NCBI GenBank assembly: GCA_947494325.1
Contig: CANLUS010000001.1
Span: 806,001 to 870,000 of the forward strand
Direction of reading: 5' to 3'
Source of the DNA: an uncultured Flavobacteriaceae bacterium
GTDB lineage: Bacteria; Bacteroidota; Bacteroidia; Flavobacteriales; Flavobacteriaceae
DNA: 64,000 nucleotides
Part shown: positions 9,172 through 17,398 of the stretch, piece by piece
Position numbering within the stretch: position 1 is the stretch's first letter
How the letters are laid out: every line of letters starts with the position of its first letter
Notes under the pieces: generated by a model
What the model was told of the DNA's origin: nothing
Databases searched by the model: none
Seen by the model: only the letters and a program-made list of their open reading frames with translations
Program-made: the position numbers and the translations under genes

Positions 9172-10047
9172 TTATTTGGCTGATTTTGCTTGTTTTGCCC
9201 ATGTAGATAAATCATACATTTTTGCGTTCATGCCAGCATCAGCAAGTATTTTTTCTAATTTTGAAACAGTCGCTTTTCCAAGAACTTCAAAAGATGTAAT
9301 ACCAGCAGCATTTAATACAGTTTCCATTTTAGGGCCGATACCTTTGATGGTCTTTAAATCATCATTTTTACTTACCACTTTTTTCGCTGGAGCTTTTTTT
9401 GCAACAGTTTTCTTTTCAGCAACTTTAGTTACTGTTGCTTTCTTAGCATCTTCTTTTTTGACTACAGCTTTCTTTTCAGTAACTTTTTTTGTTGCTGTTT
9501 TTTTAGCTGGAGGTTTTTTCGATGTCGCTTTTTTTGTTGCTTTTTTCTTTTTTTCTTTTCCTTTTATAGCATCTTCAGTGTAATCCTCAACTTTTTCTTT
9601 AACGTCTTCAATAGTCTCAGTTATTTCCTTTTTCAATTTAGCTGTCATTTTTTCAGCTTTCTTCACGAGAGGGTTATCTGCTACTTCTTTTTTAAGTTTG
9701 GTTGCCATATCATCAGCTTTTTTCGCCAATGGGTTTTTAGCAACCATTTTTTTGGCTTTTTCAATCATTTTAGGATCGTATCCAACAAGATCTTTTAAAC
9801 GCTCAGTACCATTTTCTAATTGACCTTTTATGTTTTCGGCTGTATCAACAAACATGTTGATTTGTTGCTTAGTCAATGGTTCAGTCTTTTTAATCAATTT
9901 AGATGTTAATTTTTGCCATTTCTCTCCCGTTTTTACAGTAGTTTCGATCGCGTCGAAAGAGGCATCAATTAAATCACTATTAATTTTTTTAACGATTGCT
10001 TTAGCCTTAGCAATCTTGTTTTGTTTTTTACTTTTTTTCTTTGACAT
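9172..10047 (-). CDS. Phasin-like protein with H1-like Lys/Ala tail and HHH domain
   Basis: 291 residues, cytoplasmic. Residues 22-90 repeat the phasin-like module of its neighbours (GEKWQKLTSK, then QQINMFVDTAENIKGQLENG). Residues 104-141 hold two copies of a 20-residue unit (NPLxKKAxxMxxKLKKE). Residues 163-227 are a KKA/AKK-rich basic tail like histone H1 or PhaF. Residues 229-275 (TIKGIGPKMETVLNAAGI) are a helix-hairpin-helix domain of the kind found in DNA-binding proteins. By analogy with PhaF of Pseudomonas putida, a granule-to-nucleoid tether is plausible; this is inference. It has its own promoter with tandem heptamers. Confidence 0.65.
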   Translation of the reverse strand: MSKKKSKKQNKIAKAKAIVKKINSDLIDASFDAIETTVKTGEKWQKLTSKLIKKTEPLTKQQINMFVDTAENIKGQLENGTERLKDLVGYDPKMIEKAKKMVAKNPLAKKADDMATKLKKEVADNPLVKKAEKMTAKLKKEITETIEDVKEKVEDYTEDAIKGKEKKKKATKKATSKKPPAKKTATKKVTEKKAVVKKEDAKKATVTKVAEKKTVAKKAPAKKVVSKNDDLKTIKGIGPKMETVLNAAGITSFEVLGKATVSKLEKILADAGMNAKMYDLSTWAKQAKSAK

Positions 10048-10085
10048 GATATATTGTTTAATATGTTTATTTCTTTTGTATGCCG

Positions 10086-10120
10086 CAAAAATACAATGGA
10101 GGAGTTACAAATGAGTTACA
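10086..10120 (-). promoter_or_regulatory. Promoter of the H1-tailed phasin-like gene with tandem heptamers
   Basis: Read on the minus strand: TGTAACT (10114-10120), 4 bp, TGTAACT (10103-10109), 9 bp, then the -7 box TATTTTTG (10086-10093). Repeat starts are 11 bp apart. The layout is the same in the promoter at 10526-10560. Confidence 0.7.
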
Positions 10121-10208
10121 GTGATTGTTTTGCGATATGTAAACCCCAAAAAAAAGACCAAATATTCGATTAAAATACCTGACCTTTCTCTAGTGTTAAC
10201 TTTTTCTC

Positions 10209-10484
10209 TTATTTGGTCAATAATGCTTTAGATCTTTTGAATCCTTTTACTGCGTGTCCCTTTGCAGCTTCTAAAGTACTGAAAAGAATATCTTGCTGAG
10301 TGTCTGCCAATTTTAAGCCACCCTGTAATGCTTTTTTAGACAAATCTTGCCATTGTGCAGTAAACTTGATTGCTCCAGAAACCACTTCTTCTGTAGATTT
10401 TAAAGCAAATGCATTCGCTTTAGATGCTGTTTTTTTGACCGTTTCTACTGTTTTTGTAACTACTTTTTTATTTTTAGTTGCCAT
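10209..10484 (-). CDS. Small phasin-like protein B
   Basis: 91 residues, helical and basic, paralogous to the 8855-9145 protein over nearly its whole length (ALKSTEEVV, AQWQDLSKKALQGGLKLADTQ, FKRSKALL). No signal peptide or membrane segment. The regular amphipathic pattern and the genomic position beside acyltransferase genes suggest a structural protein of a storage inclusion. It is probably transcribed alone, from a well-formed promoter with two TGTAACT repeats, and its start codon follows that promoter directly. Confidence 0.6.
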   Translation of the reverse strand: MATKNKKVVTKTVETVKKTASKANAFALKSTEEVVSGAIKFTAQWQDLSKKALQGGLKLADTQQDILFSTLEAAKGHAVKGFKRSKALLTK

Positions 10485-10525
10485 AATTAAATATATTTTG
10501 TTGTTATTTTTTACTAATTATGGTG

Positions 10526-10560
10526 CAAACATACGTTAGGTAAGTTACAGATGAGTTACA
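10526..10560 (-). promoter_or_regulatory. Promoter of phasin-like gene B with tandem heptamers
   Basis: Minus strand: TGTAACT (10554-10560), 4 bp, TGTAACT (10543-10549), 9 bp, then the -7 box TATGTTTG (10526-10533). Spacings are identical to those at 10086-10120. Confidence 0.7.
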
Positions 10561-10582
10561 AATGAGAAGGTGTTATTAGTTC

Positions 10583-11386
10583 TTAGCTTATTTCTTGTAT
10601 TTCTCTCATCAATTTTTTCGTTTCTGGAAGTGGGTCAACACCGTATTCTTGATCTAAAACTAACTCACATTTCTGAAAAGTTTTAATTGCTTGAGGTCTA
10701 TTTCCTTTAGCTACATAAGCTTGCATCTGCAGCCTGTATGCATCTTCCCATGTTGGATCAATGGCCAATGCATTTTGTGTTAAACGAATGGTTTCTAAAG
10801 GATTTTCCTCTAAAAGTATTTCTGCTAAACTAATATATGCACTCAAAATAAGGAGTTGCGCTTTTTCGCGTTCCTCCGAAGACCAATCTTCATAAATTCT
10901 GTTTGGTAAGTAGGCTCCTTGATATATCGCGATGGCCAATTTATATGCTTTTTTCGCACTAGTGAAATCGTTACCAAATGTTTCGTTACCGATTATAATA
11001 TATTTTTCCAACATGTCGATATCAATCCAAATTTTCTCTAGGTTTAATTGATAACTAACACCTTGTCGAATAACGTATGTTGGTTCTGTTCTTGAAGGCC
11101 TAGCAGGTTCTAGAACTTTATGAATTCCGTGTAATGCCACTTTAAAATCTCTGTCATCACCATCTTCCCATAGATTATCCATAATTGTCTCTTTATGTTG
11201 GGCATTTCGGCGACGATTTGAAATAAGGTATTGTAATAATTGAATAGTTTTATCTCTTCCCCATTCTTTCGAATCTATTTTATCACTTCCTCGCCAAATA
11301 GAAAATTGACCCAACGTTTGAATGCGAATAGGAGCATATTCCTGGAAGGAGATCAATTTTTCTAATTTTTTAATGGATTCAGACAT
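10583..11386 (-). CDS. SARP-like regulator (winged helix + BTAD)
   Basis: 267 residues. Residues about 18-110 fit an OmpR-type winged-helix domain (IRIQTLGQFSIWRGSDKI, KTIQLLQYLI, then LHGIHKVLEP with a terminal YVIRQGVSYQLN hairpin). Residues about 120-267 fit the bacterial transcriptional activator domain, a TPR-like helical repeat (GAYLPNRIYEDW, EDAYRLQMQAYVAKGNRPQAI, DQEYGVDPLPET). This is the minimal SARP architecture, common in Actinobacteria and less so in Bacteroidota. It is the last gene of the putative lipid operon, 8 bp after the coiled-coil gene, and lies next to two promoters with SARP-style tandem heptamers. Direct regulation is inferred. Confidence 0.78.
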   Translation of the reverse strand: MSESIKKLEKLISFQEYAPIRIQTLGQFSIWRGSDKIDSKEWGRDKTIQLLQYLISNRRRNAQHKETIMDNLWEDGDDRDFKVALHGIHKVLEPARPSRTEPTYVIRQGVSYQLNLEKIWIDIDMLEKYIIIGNETFGNDFTSAKKAYKLAIAIYQGAYLPNRIYEDWSSEEREKAQLLILSAYISLAEILLEENPLETIRLTQNALAIDPTWEDAYRLQMQAYVAKGNRPQAIKTFQKCELVLDQEYGVDPLPETKKLMREIQEIS

Positions 11387-11394
11387 GTAAAAAC

Positions 11395-11910
11395 TTATTT
11401 ATTTTTACTGATATCGTCAATTTTTTCAGAGAGTTTTTTGATTTGCGCTGAAAGTTCGTTAATCGATTTTTTAACTTTTTTATAATCTGACCTTGATGCA
11501 TTTCTCCATTCATCAATTTGAACTTTCTCACTAATTTCTTCTCCAATTGAACTAATTTGTCCTTGAATTTGATCTTGGAACTGTGAAAGCTGTTTTTTGG
11601 GATCTTTAATGGTTTCCATCAACACTTTTGGCCCTACTTCTTTCATAGTTTTCCACATGTATAAACTTTTTTGCAGAATACCTTCTTGCTGCTCGGTTGT
11701 TTTATCTTTGGTTGCCTCTTTCGTAAGATTTGCCAATTTTTGTTGCATAAAAATTAAGGCATCATTAAAATCAGTAAAGTTTTGCTCATCACCTTCTTGT
11801 ACATGAGAGATTTTACCTCGCCATTGCACTTTTGATTCACCATCTTCTTCGAAGATATTTTGGTTAAATCTAACCATAAACGAAGCTGTTTGATCTTGTT
11901 TTTTACTCAT
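11395..11910 (-). CDS. Coiled-coil protein, possible granule-associated (PhaE/phasin-like)
   Basis: 171 residues. The N-terminal 60 residues (SFMVRFNQNIF, WRGKISHVQEGDEQNFTDF) form a small domain of the WRGxIxHVQSGE type seen in various bacterial proteins. The C-terminus (ASRSDYKKVKKSINELSAQI and on to residue 171) is a heptad-repeat coiled coil like the C-terminal zipper of PhaI/PhaF phasins and PhaE. No signal peptide. It sits between gpsA and the SARP-like gene, so a role at the surface of a lipid inclusion is possible but unproven. Confidence 0.5.
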   Translation of the reverse strand: MSKKQDQTASFMVRFNQNIFEEDGESKVQWRGKISHVQEGDEQNFTDFNDALIFMQQKLANLTKEATKDKTTEQQEGILQKSLYMWKTMKEVGPKVLMETIKDPKKQLSQFQDQIQGQISSIGEEISEKVQIDEWRNASRSDYKKVKKSINELSAQIKKLSEKIDDISKNK

Positions 11911-11943
11911 AATAGTTTGTATTTTGTATGTAACTATATACTA

Positions 11944-12945
11944 TTATCCAGGCTCTCCTTCAGAACCCACTTCTATTTTTAATAAACCTTTAAATGCATC
12001 GTTGACCGTATTTCCTTCGTAAAGCACTTTATATACTTCTGTCGAAATTGGCATATCAACACCATAGTCTTTTGAAAGTTCCATCACAACTTTTGCGGTT
12101 TTTACACCTTCGGCAACTTCTGACATTTCCTCAATAATTTGATCAAGGCTTTTTCCACGACCGATTTGATATCCAACATGATGGTTTCTACTTTTTGCAC
12201 TTGAACAAGTGGCGACCAAATCTCCCATCCCAGCAAGACCAGAGAAAGTTCTTCGTTTACCTCCCATTGCGACGCCTAGACGGGTAAGTTCTGAGAGCCC
12301 TCTTGTTATAACCGCTGCTCTTGTATTATCACCAGCATTAGCACCGTCACCCATTCCTGATGCGATGGCCATAATGTTCTTTAAGGCTCCGCCGAGCTCA
12401 CAACCAATAACGTCATGATTGGTATAAACTCTAAACAGACCAGAACTAAATACCGATTGTAATCTTTTAGCGATAGTATCGTCGACCATGGCAATTACTG
12501 CTGCGGCTGCTTTACCATAATGTATTTCTTTCGCTAGATTAGGACCGGTAAGAACTCCTGCGGGATGACCGGGTAATTCTTCCTCAATAATTTCGGTCAT
12601 TCTCATTTTTGTTCCCATTTCTAACCCTTTAGCTAAACTAATAATGGGCACCCATGGCCTTATAAAAGGCTTCGCGTTTTTCAAGACTTCTCTGAAGTTT
12701 TGAGAAGGTATTCCCATGACAATGACATCTGCATCTTGCACCGTTTCTTGAATAGAATTTGAAGCTTTTAAATTTTTATGTAATTTGGCATCGGGCAAAT
12801 ACTTTCGATTGGTGCCGTGCTCATTGATTTCCTTAACGGTATCGGCATTTCTTGCCCATAAGATGACTTCACTGTTTTTTGCTGTTAAGGATGCTACCGT
12901 AGTACCCCACGAGCCTCCACCAAGTAATCCAACCTTTAACTTCAT
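11944..12945 (-). CDS. gpsA: NAD(P)-dependent glycerol-3-phosphate dehydrogenase
   Basis: 333 residues, full length. GLLGGGSWGTTVASL is the N-terminal dinucleotide-binding loop; GPNLAKEI, the catalytic-Lys region LGGALKNIMAIASG and the late RNHHVGYQIGRG are GpsA signatures. It reduces dihydroxyacetone phosphate to sn-glycerol-3-phosphate in the cytoplasm, the backbone for glycerolipids. It lies 11 bp after the acyltransferase fusion gene, placing backbone supply and acylation in one transcript. Another gpsA elsewhere in the genome cannot be excluded. Confidence 0.93.
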   Translation of the reverse strand: MKLKVGLLGGGSWGTTVASLTAKNSEVILWARNADTVKEINEHGTNRKYLPDAKLHKNLKASNSIQETVQDADVIVMGIPSQNFREVLKNAKPFIRPWVPIISLAKGLEMGTKMRMTEIIEEELPGHPAGVLTGPNLAKEIHYGKAAAAVIAMVDDTIAKRLQSVFSSGLFRVYTNHDVIGCELGGALKNIMAIASGMGDGANAGDNTRAAVITRGLSELTRLGVAMGGKRRTFSGLAGMGDLVATCSSAKSRNHHVGYQIGRGKSLDQIIEEMSEVAEGVKTAKVVMELSKDYGVDMPISTEVYKVLYEGNTVNDAFKGLLKIEVGSEGEPG

Positions 12946-12956
12946 AATACTATTAA

Positions 12957-15900
12957 TTAATTTTCTAATTCTTTTAAAAATAGATTCCGGACCTCTTCAA
13001 CGTAACTATTGATTTTCTTTAGTTTCCACTCAGAGGTATCAATCGGATCCAAGACAACAACTTCTATATGCGTAGGCTTGAAAAATTTACTCCCTTTTGG
13101 CATCGCCATATATGCATTTTTTATTACAATTGGAACAATAGGAACACCACCTTGTATTGCCAAATGAAAAGCCCCTTTCTTAAACTTGCCGAGTTCTTTA
13201 CTACCACTTCTGGTTCCTTCGGGGGCAATAACGACTGAAATTCCATTTTTTAAAGCTTCCACAGCTGGCTTCATCGCCTCAATGGCCTTCTTTTTATCAG
13301 ATCGATCAATAAAAATAGCTCCCAATGCTTTAAAGATAGGGCCAATAGGTGTGAATTCTAATTCTTTTTTGGCCACCCCCGTAATGTCTTTTCGCAATAG
13401 TTTCATGACAATGAAAAAATCTGCTGAACTTTGATGATTAAAACAAAAAACTGCGGGTCTAAAATCCTCTAAATTTTGTTTCCCTTTTACGTTGATATTT
13501 AATCCCGCCAACTTGGTGCCTAGATCTCCGATACTGGCAAATGTTGTATTCGCGGCTTCCTGTTTAGACATGGTTAAAACACCTTTGGCAATACCTCTAA
13601 GAGCAGATGGATATATAGAAGCGGCCGCTAAAACACTTCGAAATCCATTTACTACAGGCTTTTCTTCGTTGTCATCAAATCTTAATATGGGCCAGTTATT
13701 CTCGAAAGCCAGTTGCGAGAGCCTATTATCAGGGTTTGTTGCATGTGGTTTACCTACAATTTCTAATAGAGGGTAATCTTCAATACTATCGGTGTAGAAA
13801 AAACTTTTAGATAGGTCTATGTCATTTTTTTTAGCATATTTCTTTCCTGCATTCGCTTTACCTTCACCCCAACACATTTCTTTTATAGTACCGGCAAATT
13901 TTCCTTTTTTCACATCCATTTCAGTACAAAAAATATCTTTCACCCCGAGTTCATCGGCTATAGGTTTGATCTGATATATCGTGGCTGCCGAAACAATTAC
14001 GACTTTATGCCCTTTTTCTAAATGAGAAGCAATTAAGGTTCTTGATTCAGGATAAATAGTAGTGGCCAAATGATTCGAATATACCTGCTTTCCGAGGTCA
14101 AAAAAGTCCTTTTCTTTAATACCTTTAACGCCTAGAGCAGATATTTTTGTTAGGACTTCAAAATCGCGATTTCCAGCAGCATAGGCTACGGCAGTTGCAA
14201 ATTGGGATAGTAATTCCTTGGGCGTCGTTTTCCCGCTTAAAATTCTTGACTGCACAAACTTTTTTGCAGAAAAATCATTTATAAGCGTTCTGTCTAAATC
14301 AAAAAATGCTGCAATATGCGGCCCTTCTTCTTGCTTTAAAATTTTGTTTGAGAAGCTATTAAAATCGGCACCTGGCACCAATTCTTTTTCTTCGATATTT
14401 TCTGGATTATCTATTTTCTTAGTTGTTGTTATTTCCAACTGTTGTAAATAGTTTAATCTATCTGTTAAGTCTTCTAATAACTGTGTTAATTGATCAATTT
14501 TATCATAATTGATAGTTCCATCGACGGGCGTTAGATTACTGTTTTTAGCAAAACGTAAGGCACTTATTAAAAAAGGTTTTGACACACTATCTAATCGACT
14601 AATTCGAGTTTGCCAATGTAATTCTCGGCCTTTAAACAGACATAAATCTATGAATTCACTGTCAGAAAATTCATCTTCTAAATCCCAACTTTTAAGGGTA
14701 TGGCATACTACTTTATTAGCTTCCAAATAAATAATTAAAAGGGCTTTAGATACAAAAAGTTCTTGTTTTGCTAAGAGTTTAGCAATGTCCTCTGCTGGGT
14801 TTGAAATAATAGTTCTCCAATTCTTATCGAAAATTGAAAGTTCTGCTTCAATTTCACTACTAAATTGCGGTTTGTTTGTGTAAAAAAATTCGAATTTGAA
14901 TAAGTTTCGAAGGCGCATGATTTCTTCCCAGAAATGGAGAATTCTATCACTGGACGTATCATCTTTTATTTTCACCAATGCCATTTCAATAAAAGCACGA
15001 TGATAGAGATGTCCTGAAGCCATGTTTGCATAATAAGTTGCAGATAAATACTCGCTTGGAGCCAAACTATATTGAACTTTTAAACCGGCCTTACTTTTTC
15101 GAATGATACGAGCACTGAGTAATAAATTTAAGGCTTTTTGAATGGTTACACTGATACTATTTCCACGATCTATAAGAACATCTTTTTTACGATGCCCAAT
15201 ATAATTCATAAGCTTACTAACATTGAGTTCCAATTCTTTTTTGGTGAGCGCAAAATTGTTTAACAAGAGATTGGAAACAAGTGAAACAGTGGTTACTGGT
15301 GTGATCATATTTGCTTTATGAATCAGTTCAAAAGCAAAACGTGGAAGGGTATTTTTATCAGCATAACTATCATCTTCTAAATCTGGAATCACTGCATTAT
15401 GATGTTCGCTGACATCTACGGGCTCTCCAAATCTGATGGCCGCTCTACCATGCTCACTGCCTAGTTTTCGAATATAATTTACAAATGTTTCCAAATTTTC
15501 ATTCTTCTTCTCTTTGCCCTTTCCTTCTTCAGTCATCTCTTTAACATCAGGAATAAGATCATAAACAATTGATACAGGCACATATTTGATAGCGCGTGCA
15601 CTTTGACGTTCACCTTCTAAAATATATTTTAATATGCCCATTTGAGGGTATACTATTTTACCCGTTCTTGAACGTGTTCCTTCTATATTCCAGGTTAAAT
15701 GATCTCCATTATCGATAAGTGAAGCGATATAATGCCTCAAGGCCGCTTTATAGACTTTATTGTCTTTAAAACTTCTTCTAATAAATATGAGTCCAGAATT
15801 TTTTCCTAACTGCTTTACTCCAGGCATGGCTAAATTAATTCCACCAAAAGCGAAAGGAATTGGCATTCCATAGCGGGCTAAAGTATTTATTAAAACCACT

Positions 15901-16199
15901 GTATCTAAATACGTTTTGTGGGTAAGAATGAAGGCGACAGAATCTTGTCGCATTAATTTCATTAATTTTTTTATCTCTTTTGGATCAACATCAATTTTGT
16001 CACCATAGGCTTTAGAAATCATATACTGGAATCCTTTTACAGATACCATATTGGCTACTGGATGTTGATCGGCATACAGCTCTTTAATGCACAACGCTCC
16101 TTCTTTTTGAACCTCCGTTAGGTCTAACTTCTGATTTTTAGCAATTTCTTGAAGTTTATCTTGAAATTTAGGATGGTTAATAATTTTTTCTATGTGCAT
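12957..16199 (-). CDS. GPAT-HAD phosphatase-AGPAT fusion protein
   Basis: 1080 residues from the ATG at 16199; a longer frame to 16310 would overlap the upstream gene by 98 bp and adds no recognisable sequence. Residues about 40-330: PlsB-like acyltransferase (HKTYLD, His94/Asp99; GLIFIRR 136-142; EGTRS 173-177). Residues about 345-590: helical region typical of PlsB C-termini. Residues about 628-830: HAD-IB (SerB-like) phosphatase with DLDRT (Asp634, Asp636), VSAAT and DSIEDYP. Residues about 890-1080: PlsC-like AGPAT with NHQSSAD (His922/Asp927) and EGTRS (994-998). Three consecutive Kennedy-pathway steps, from glycerol-3-phosphate to diacylglycerol, may reside in one chain; that the HAD acts on phosphatidate is inferred. 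Confidence 0.85.
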   Translation of the reverse strand: MHIEKIINHPKFQDKLQEIAKNQKLDLTEVQKEGALCIKELYADQHPVANMVSVKGFQYMISKAYGDKIDVDPKEIKKLMKLMRQDSVAFILTHKTYLDTVVLINTLARYGMPIPFAFGGINLAMPGVKQLGKNSGLIFIRRSFKDNKVYKAALRHYIASLIDNGDHLTWNIEGTRSRTGKIVYPQMGILKYILEGERQSARAIKYVPVSIVYDLIPDVKEMTEEGKGKEKKNENLETFVNYIRKLGSEHGRAAIRFGEPVDVSEHHNAVIPDLEDDSYADKNTLPRFAFELIHKANMITPVTTVSLVSNLLLNNFALTKKELELNVSKLMNYIGHRKKDVLIDRGNSISVTIQKALNLLLSARIIRKSKAGLKVQYSLAPSEYLSATYYANMASGHLYHRAFIEMALVKIKDDTSSDRILHFWEEIMRLRNLFKFEFFYTNKPQFSSEIEAELSIFDKNWRTIISNPAEDIAKLLAKQELFVSKALLIIYLEANKVVCHTLKSWDLEDEFSDSEFIDLCLFKGRELHWQTRISRLDSVSKPFLISALRFAKNSNLTPVDGTINYDKIDQLTQLLEDLTDRLNYLQQLEITTTKKIDNPENIEEKELVPGADFNSFSNKILKQEEGPHIAAFFDLDRTLINDFSAKKFVQSRILSGKTTPKELLSQFATAVAYAAGNRDFEVLTKISALGVKGIKEKDFFDLGKQVYSNHLATTIYPESRTLIASHLEKGHKVVIVSAATIYQIKPIADELGVKDIFCTEMDVKKGKFAGTIKEMCWGEGKANAGKKYAKKNDIDLSKSFFYTDSIEDYPLLEIVGKPHATNPDNRLSQLAFENNWPILRFDDNEEKPVVNGFRSVLAAASIYPSALRGIAKGVLTMSKQEAANTTFASIGDLGTKLAGLNINVKGKQNLEDFRPAVFCFNHQSSADFFIVMKLLRKDITGVAKKELEFTPIGPIFKALGAIFIDRSDKKKAIEAMKPAVEALKNGISVVIAPEGTRSGSKELGKFKKGAFHLAIQGGVPIVPIVIKNAYMAMPKGSKFFKPTHIEVVVLDPIDTSEWKLKKINSYVEEVRNLFLKELEN

Positions 16200-16201
16200 A
16201 C

Positions 16202-16219
16202 TAAGTAATTTATTACTTA
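16202..16219 (-). repeat. Short inverted repeat at an operon junction
   Basis: TAAGTAA, 4 nt, TTACTTA: a 7-bp perfect palindrome covering the stop codon of the upstream hydrolase gene, just before the ATG at 16199. It may be an RNA hairpin tuning translation or processing; it is AT-only apart from one pair and could be chance. Confidence 0.3.
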
Positions 16220-17391
16220 AAAAATAAGTTTGTGAATTTAGAGAGCCCTTTTTCCTTCCAAAACCTTGGAAAAAATAGGTCTTCAATATTATGAACCAAG
16301 CGACTCTCAAATGGTTCGAGATTTAAATTTTCACCTAATGAATGTGCCACTGTAAATAATATGGAAGCATTCGCACCCATACCAATATGACTACCATAAA
16401 CTTCGATATTTTTAATATCACCACGAAGAGTTTCGGCTTCTTGACAATGTTTCCATGGTAAAAGACCATCTGTTTTCGTATAGATACAAGTAATTGGTAC
16501 CTTCGGAATATCCTCAAGCTCTTTTAAAAACTTCTCATTTCGCTCTCGAAGTGTTTTACCTCTTAGAAATTCTAACATTTTTATTAAAGGAGTATTCATG
16601 TTTTTTACGCCCCAAACAGGAGAGCCAATGGTAATTAATTGCGCTACCTTATCAGGATGTCTATTGGCGATTATTTTGGCAAACATGCCTCCGCCACTCC
16701 ATCCAACAAGACTTACCTTTTCTTGATGTTCCTCGTAAATTTCGTCAAGTCTCTCAACTAGATTAGGTAAATATTTAGAATTGAGCATATTCACTCCTAA
16801 ATCCCATTTATAGGTTTTAAAGCCTAGAGAGGTTAGATATTTTCTCACGAAACGGGTAGAAAAATCGTTGCCTAAATAGGGAGGCATAATCAATACAGGT
16901 TTACCTTTTCCCTTTTTACGTTTAGGAATAAAAGGGTAGATATAAAAAATAGACGACCATTCTAAAAGACCGCGAGTTTCAAGAATGGCATTATAAGTTG
17001 GAGGTGCATCAATTTTTTTATTAATACGCTCAATTTCCTCTTTAAAACGATTCACAATAAAATCAACGATTTGTAATTTATCTTTTTTAACCTTTCTTGT
17101 TCTCATCGGTTCAGAGGTCACTTTTTCTAAGATTAACACCAAAGCAATATAATCTCTGTCGGGGCCAAAATCCTCACAAACAACAATGCTATCGGCTAAT
17201 AGTGGCTCTAACTCTTGATGTTTGTCATACTCAACGCTTGATGCGTATTTTTTAATTTCTCTACTATAAGGATGATGATTGAAACTTTTATAAATGAGTT
17301 TTCTAGCCTCTTTAAGTTCTACGCCGCCTTTCATGGCGGTATGAATAGCTAGTTTGGCAAATGATTTGTATAAGGTTTTATTATTTTCCAT
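16213..17391 (-). CDS. Alpha/beta-hydrolase in lipid operon
   Basis: 392 residues, no signal peptide. A helical N-terminal 150 residues is followed by an alpha/beta-hydrolase core: PVLIMPPYLGNDFS, then the nucleophile elbow LVGWSGGGMFAK (GWSGG), an acid region with CIYTKTDGLLPW and a late GSHIGMG holding the candidate His. The nucleophile is Ser, not the Cys of PHA synthases, so a lipase/esterase is likelier than a polymerase. Its position between WS/DGAT-linked genes and the acyltransferase fusion suggests turnover or remodelling of neutral lipids. Exact substrate unknown. Confidence 0.75.
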   Translation of the reverse strand: MENNKTLYKSFAKLAIHTAMKGGVELKEARKLIYKSFNHHPYSREIKKYASSVEYDKHQELEPLLADSIVVCEDFGPDRDYIALVLILEKVTSEPMRTRKVKKDKLQIVDFIVNRFKEEIERINKKIDAPPTYNAILETRGLLEWSSIFYIYPFIPKRKKGKGKPVLIMPPYLGNDFSTRFVRKYLTSLGFKTYKWDLGVNMLNSKYLPNLVERLDEIYEEHQEKVSLVGWSGGGMFAKIIANRHPDKVAQLITIGSPVWGVKNMNTPLIKMLEFLRGKTLRERNEKFLKELEDIPKVPITCIYTKTDGLLPWKHCQEAETLRGDIKNIEVYGSHIGMGANASILFTVAHSLGENLNLEPFESRLVHNIEDLFFPRFWKEKGLSKFTNLFFK

Positions 17392-17398
17392 GATTTAT

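Noticed and set aside
9176-9583. Phe/Ala/Val-rich plus-strand ORF of 135 codons
   Set aside because: It is the complement of the Lys/Ala-rich tail of the minus-strand H1-tailed protein; hydrophobicity arises from reading AAA/GCA codons backwards.
16213-17391. PHA synthase (PhaC)
   Set aside because: The nucleophile elbow is GWSGG with Ser; PhaC uses Cys and has a different N-terminal region. The island therefore points to neutral lipid, not polyester.
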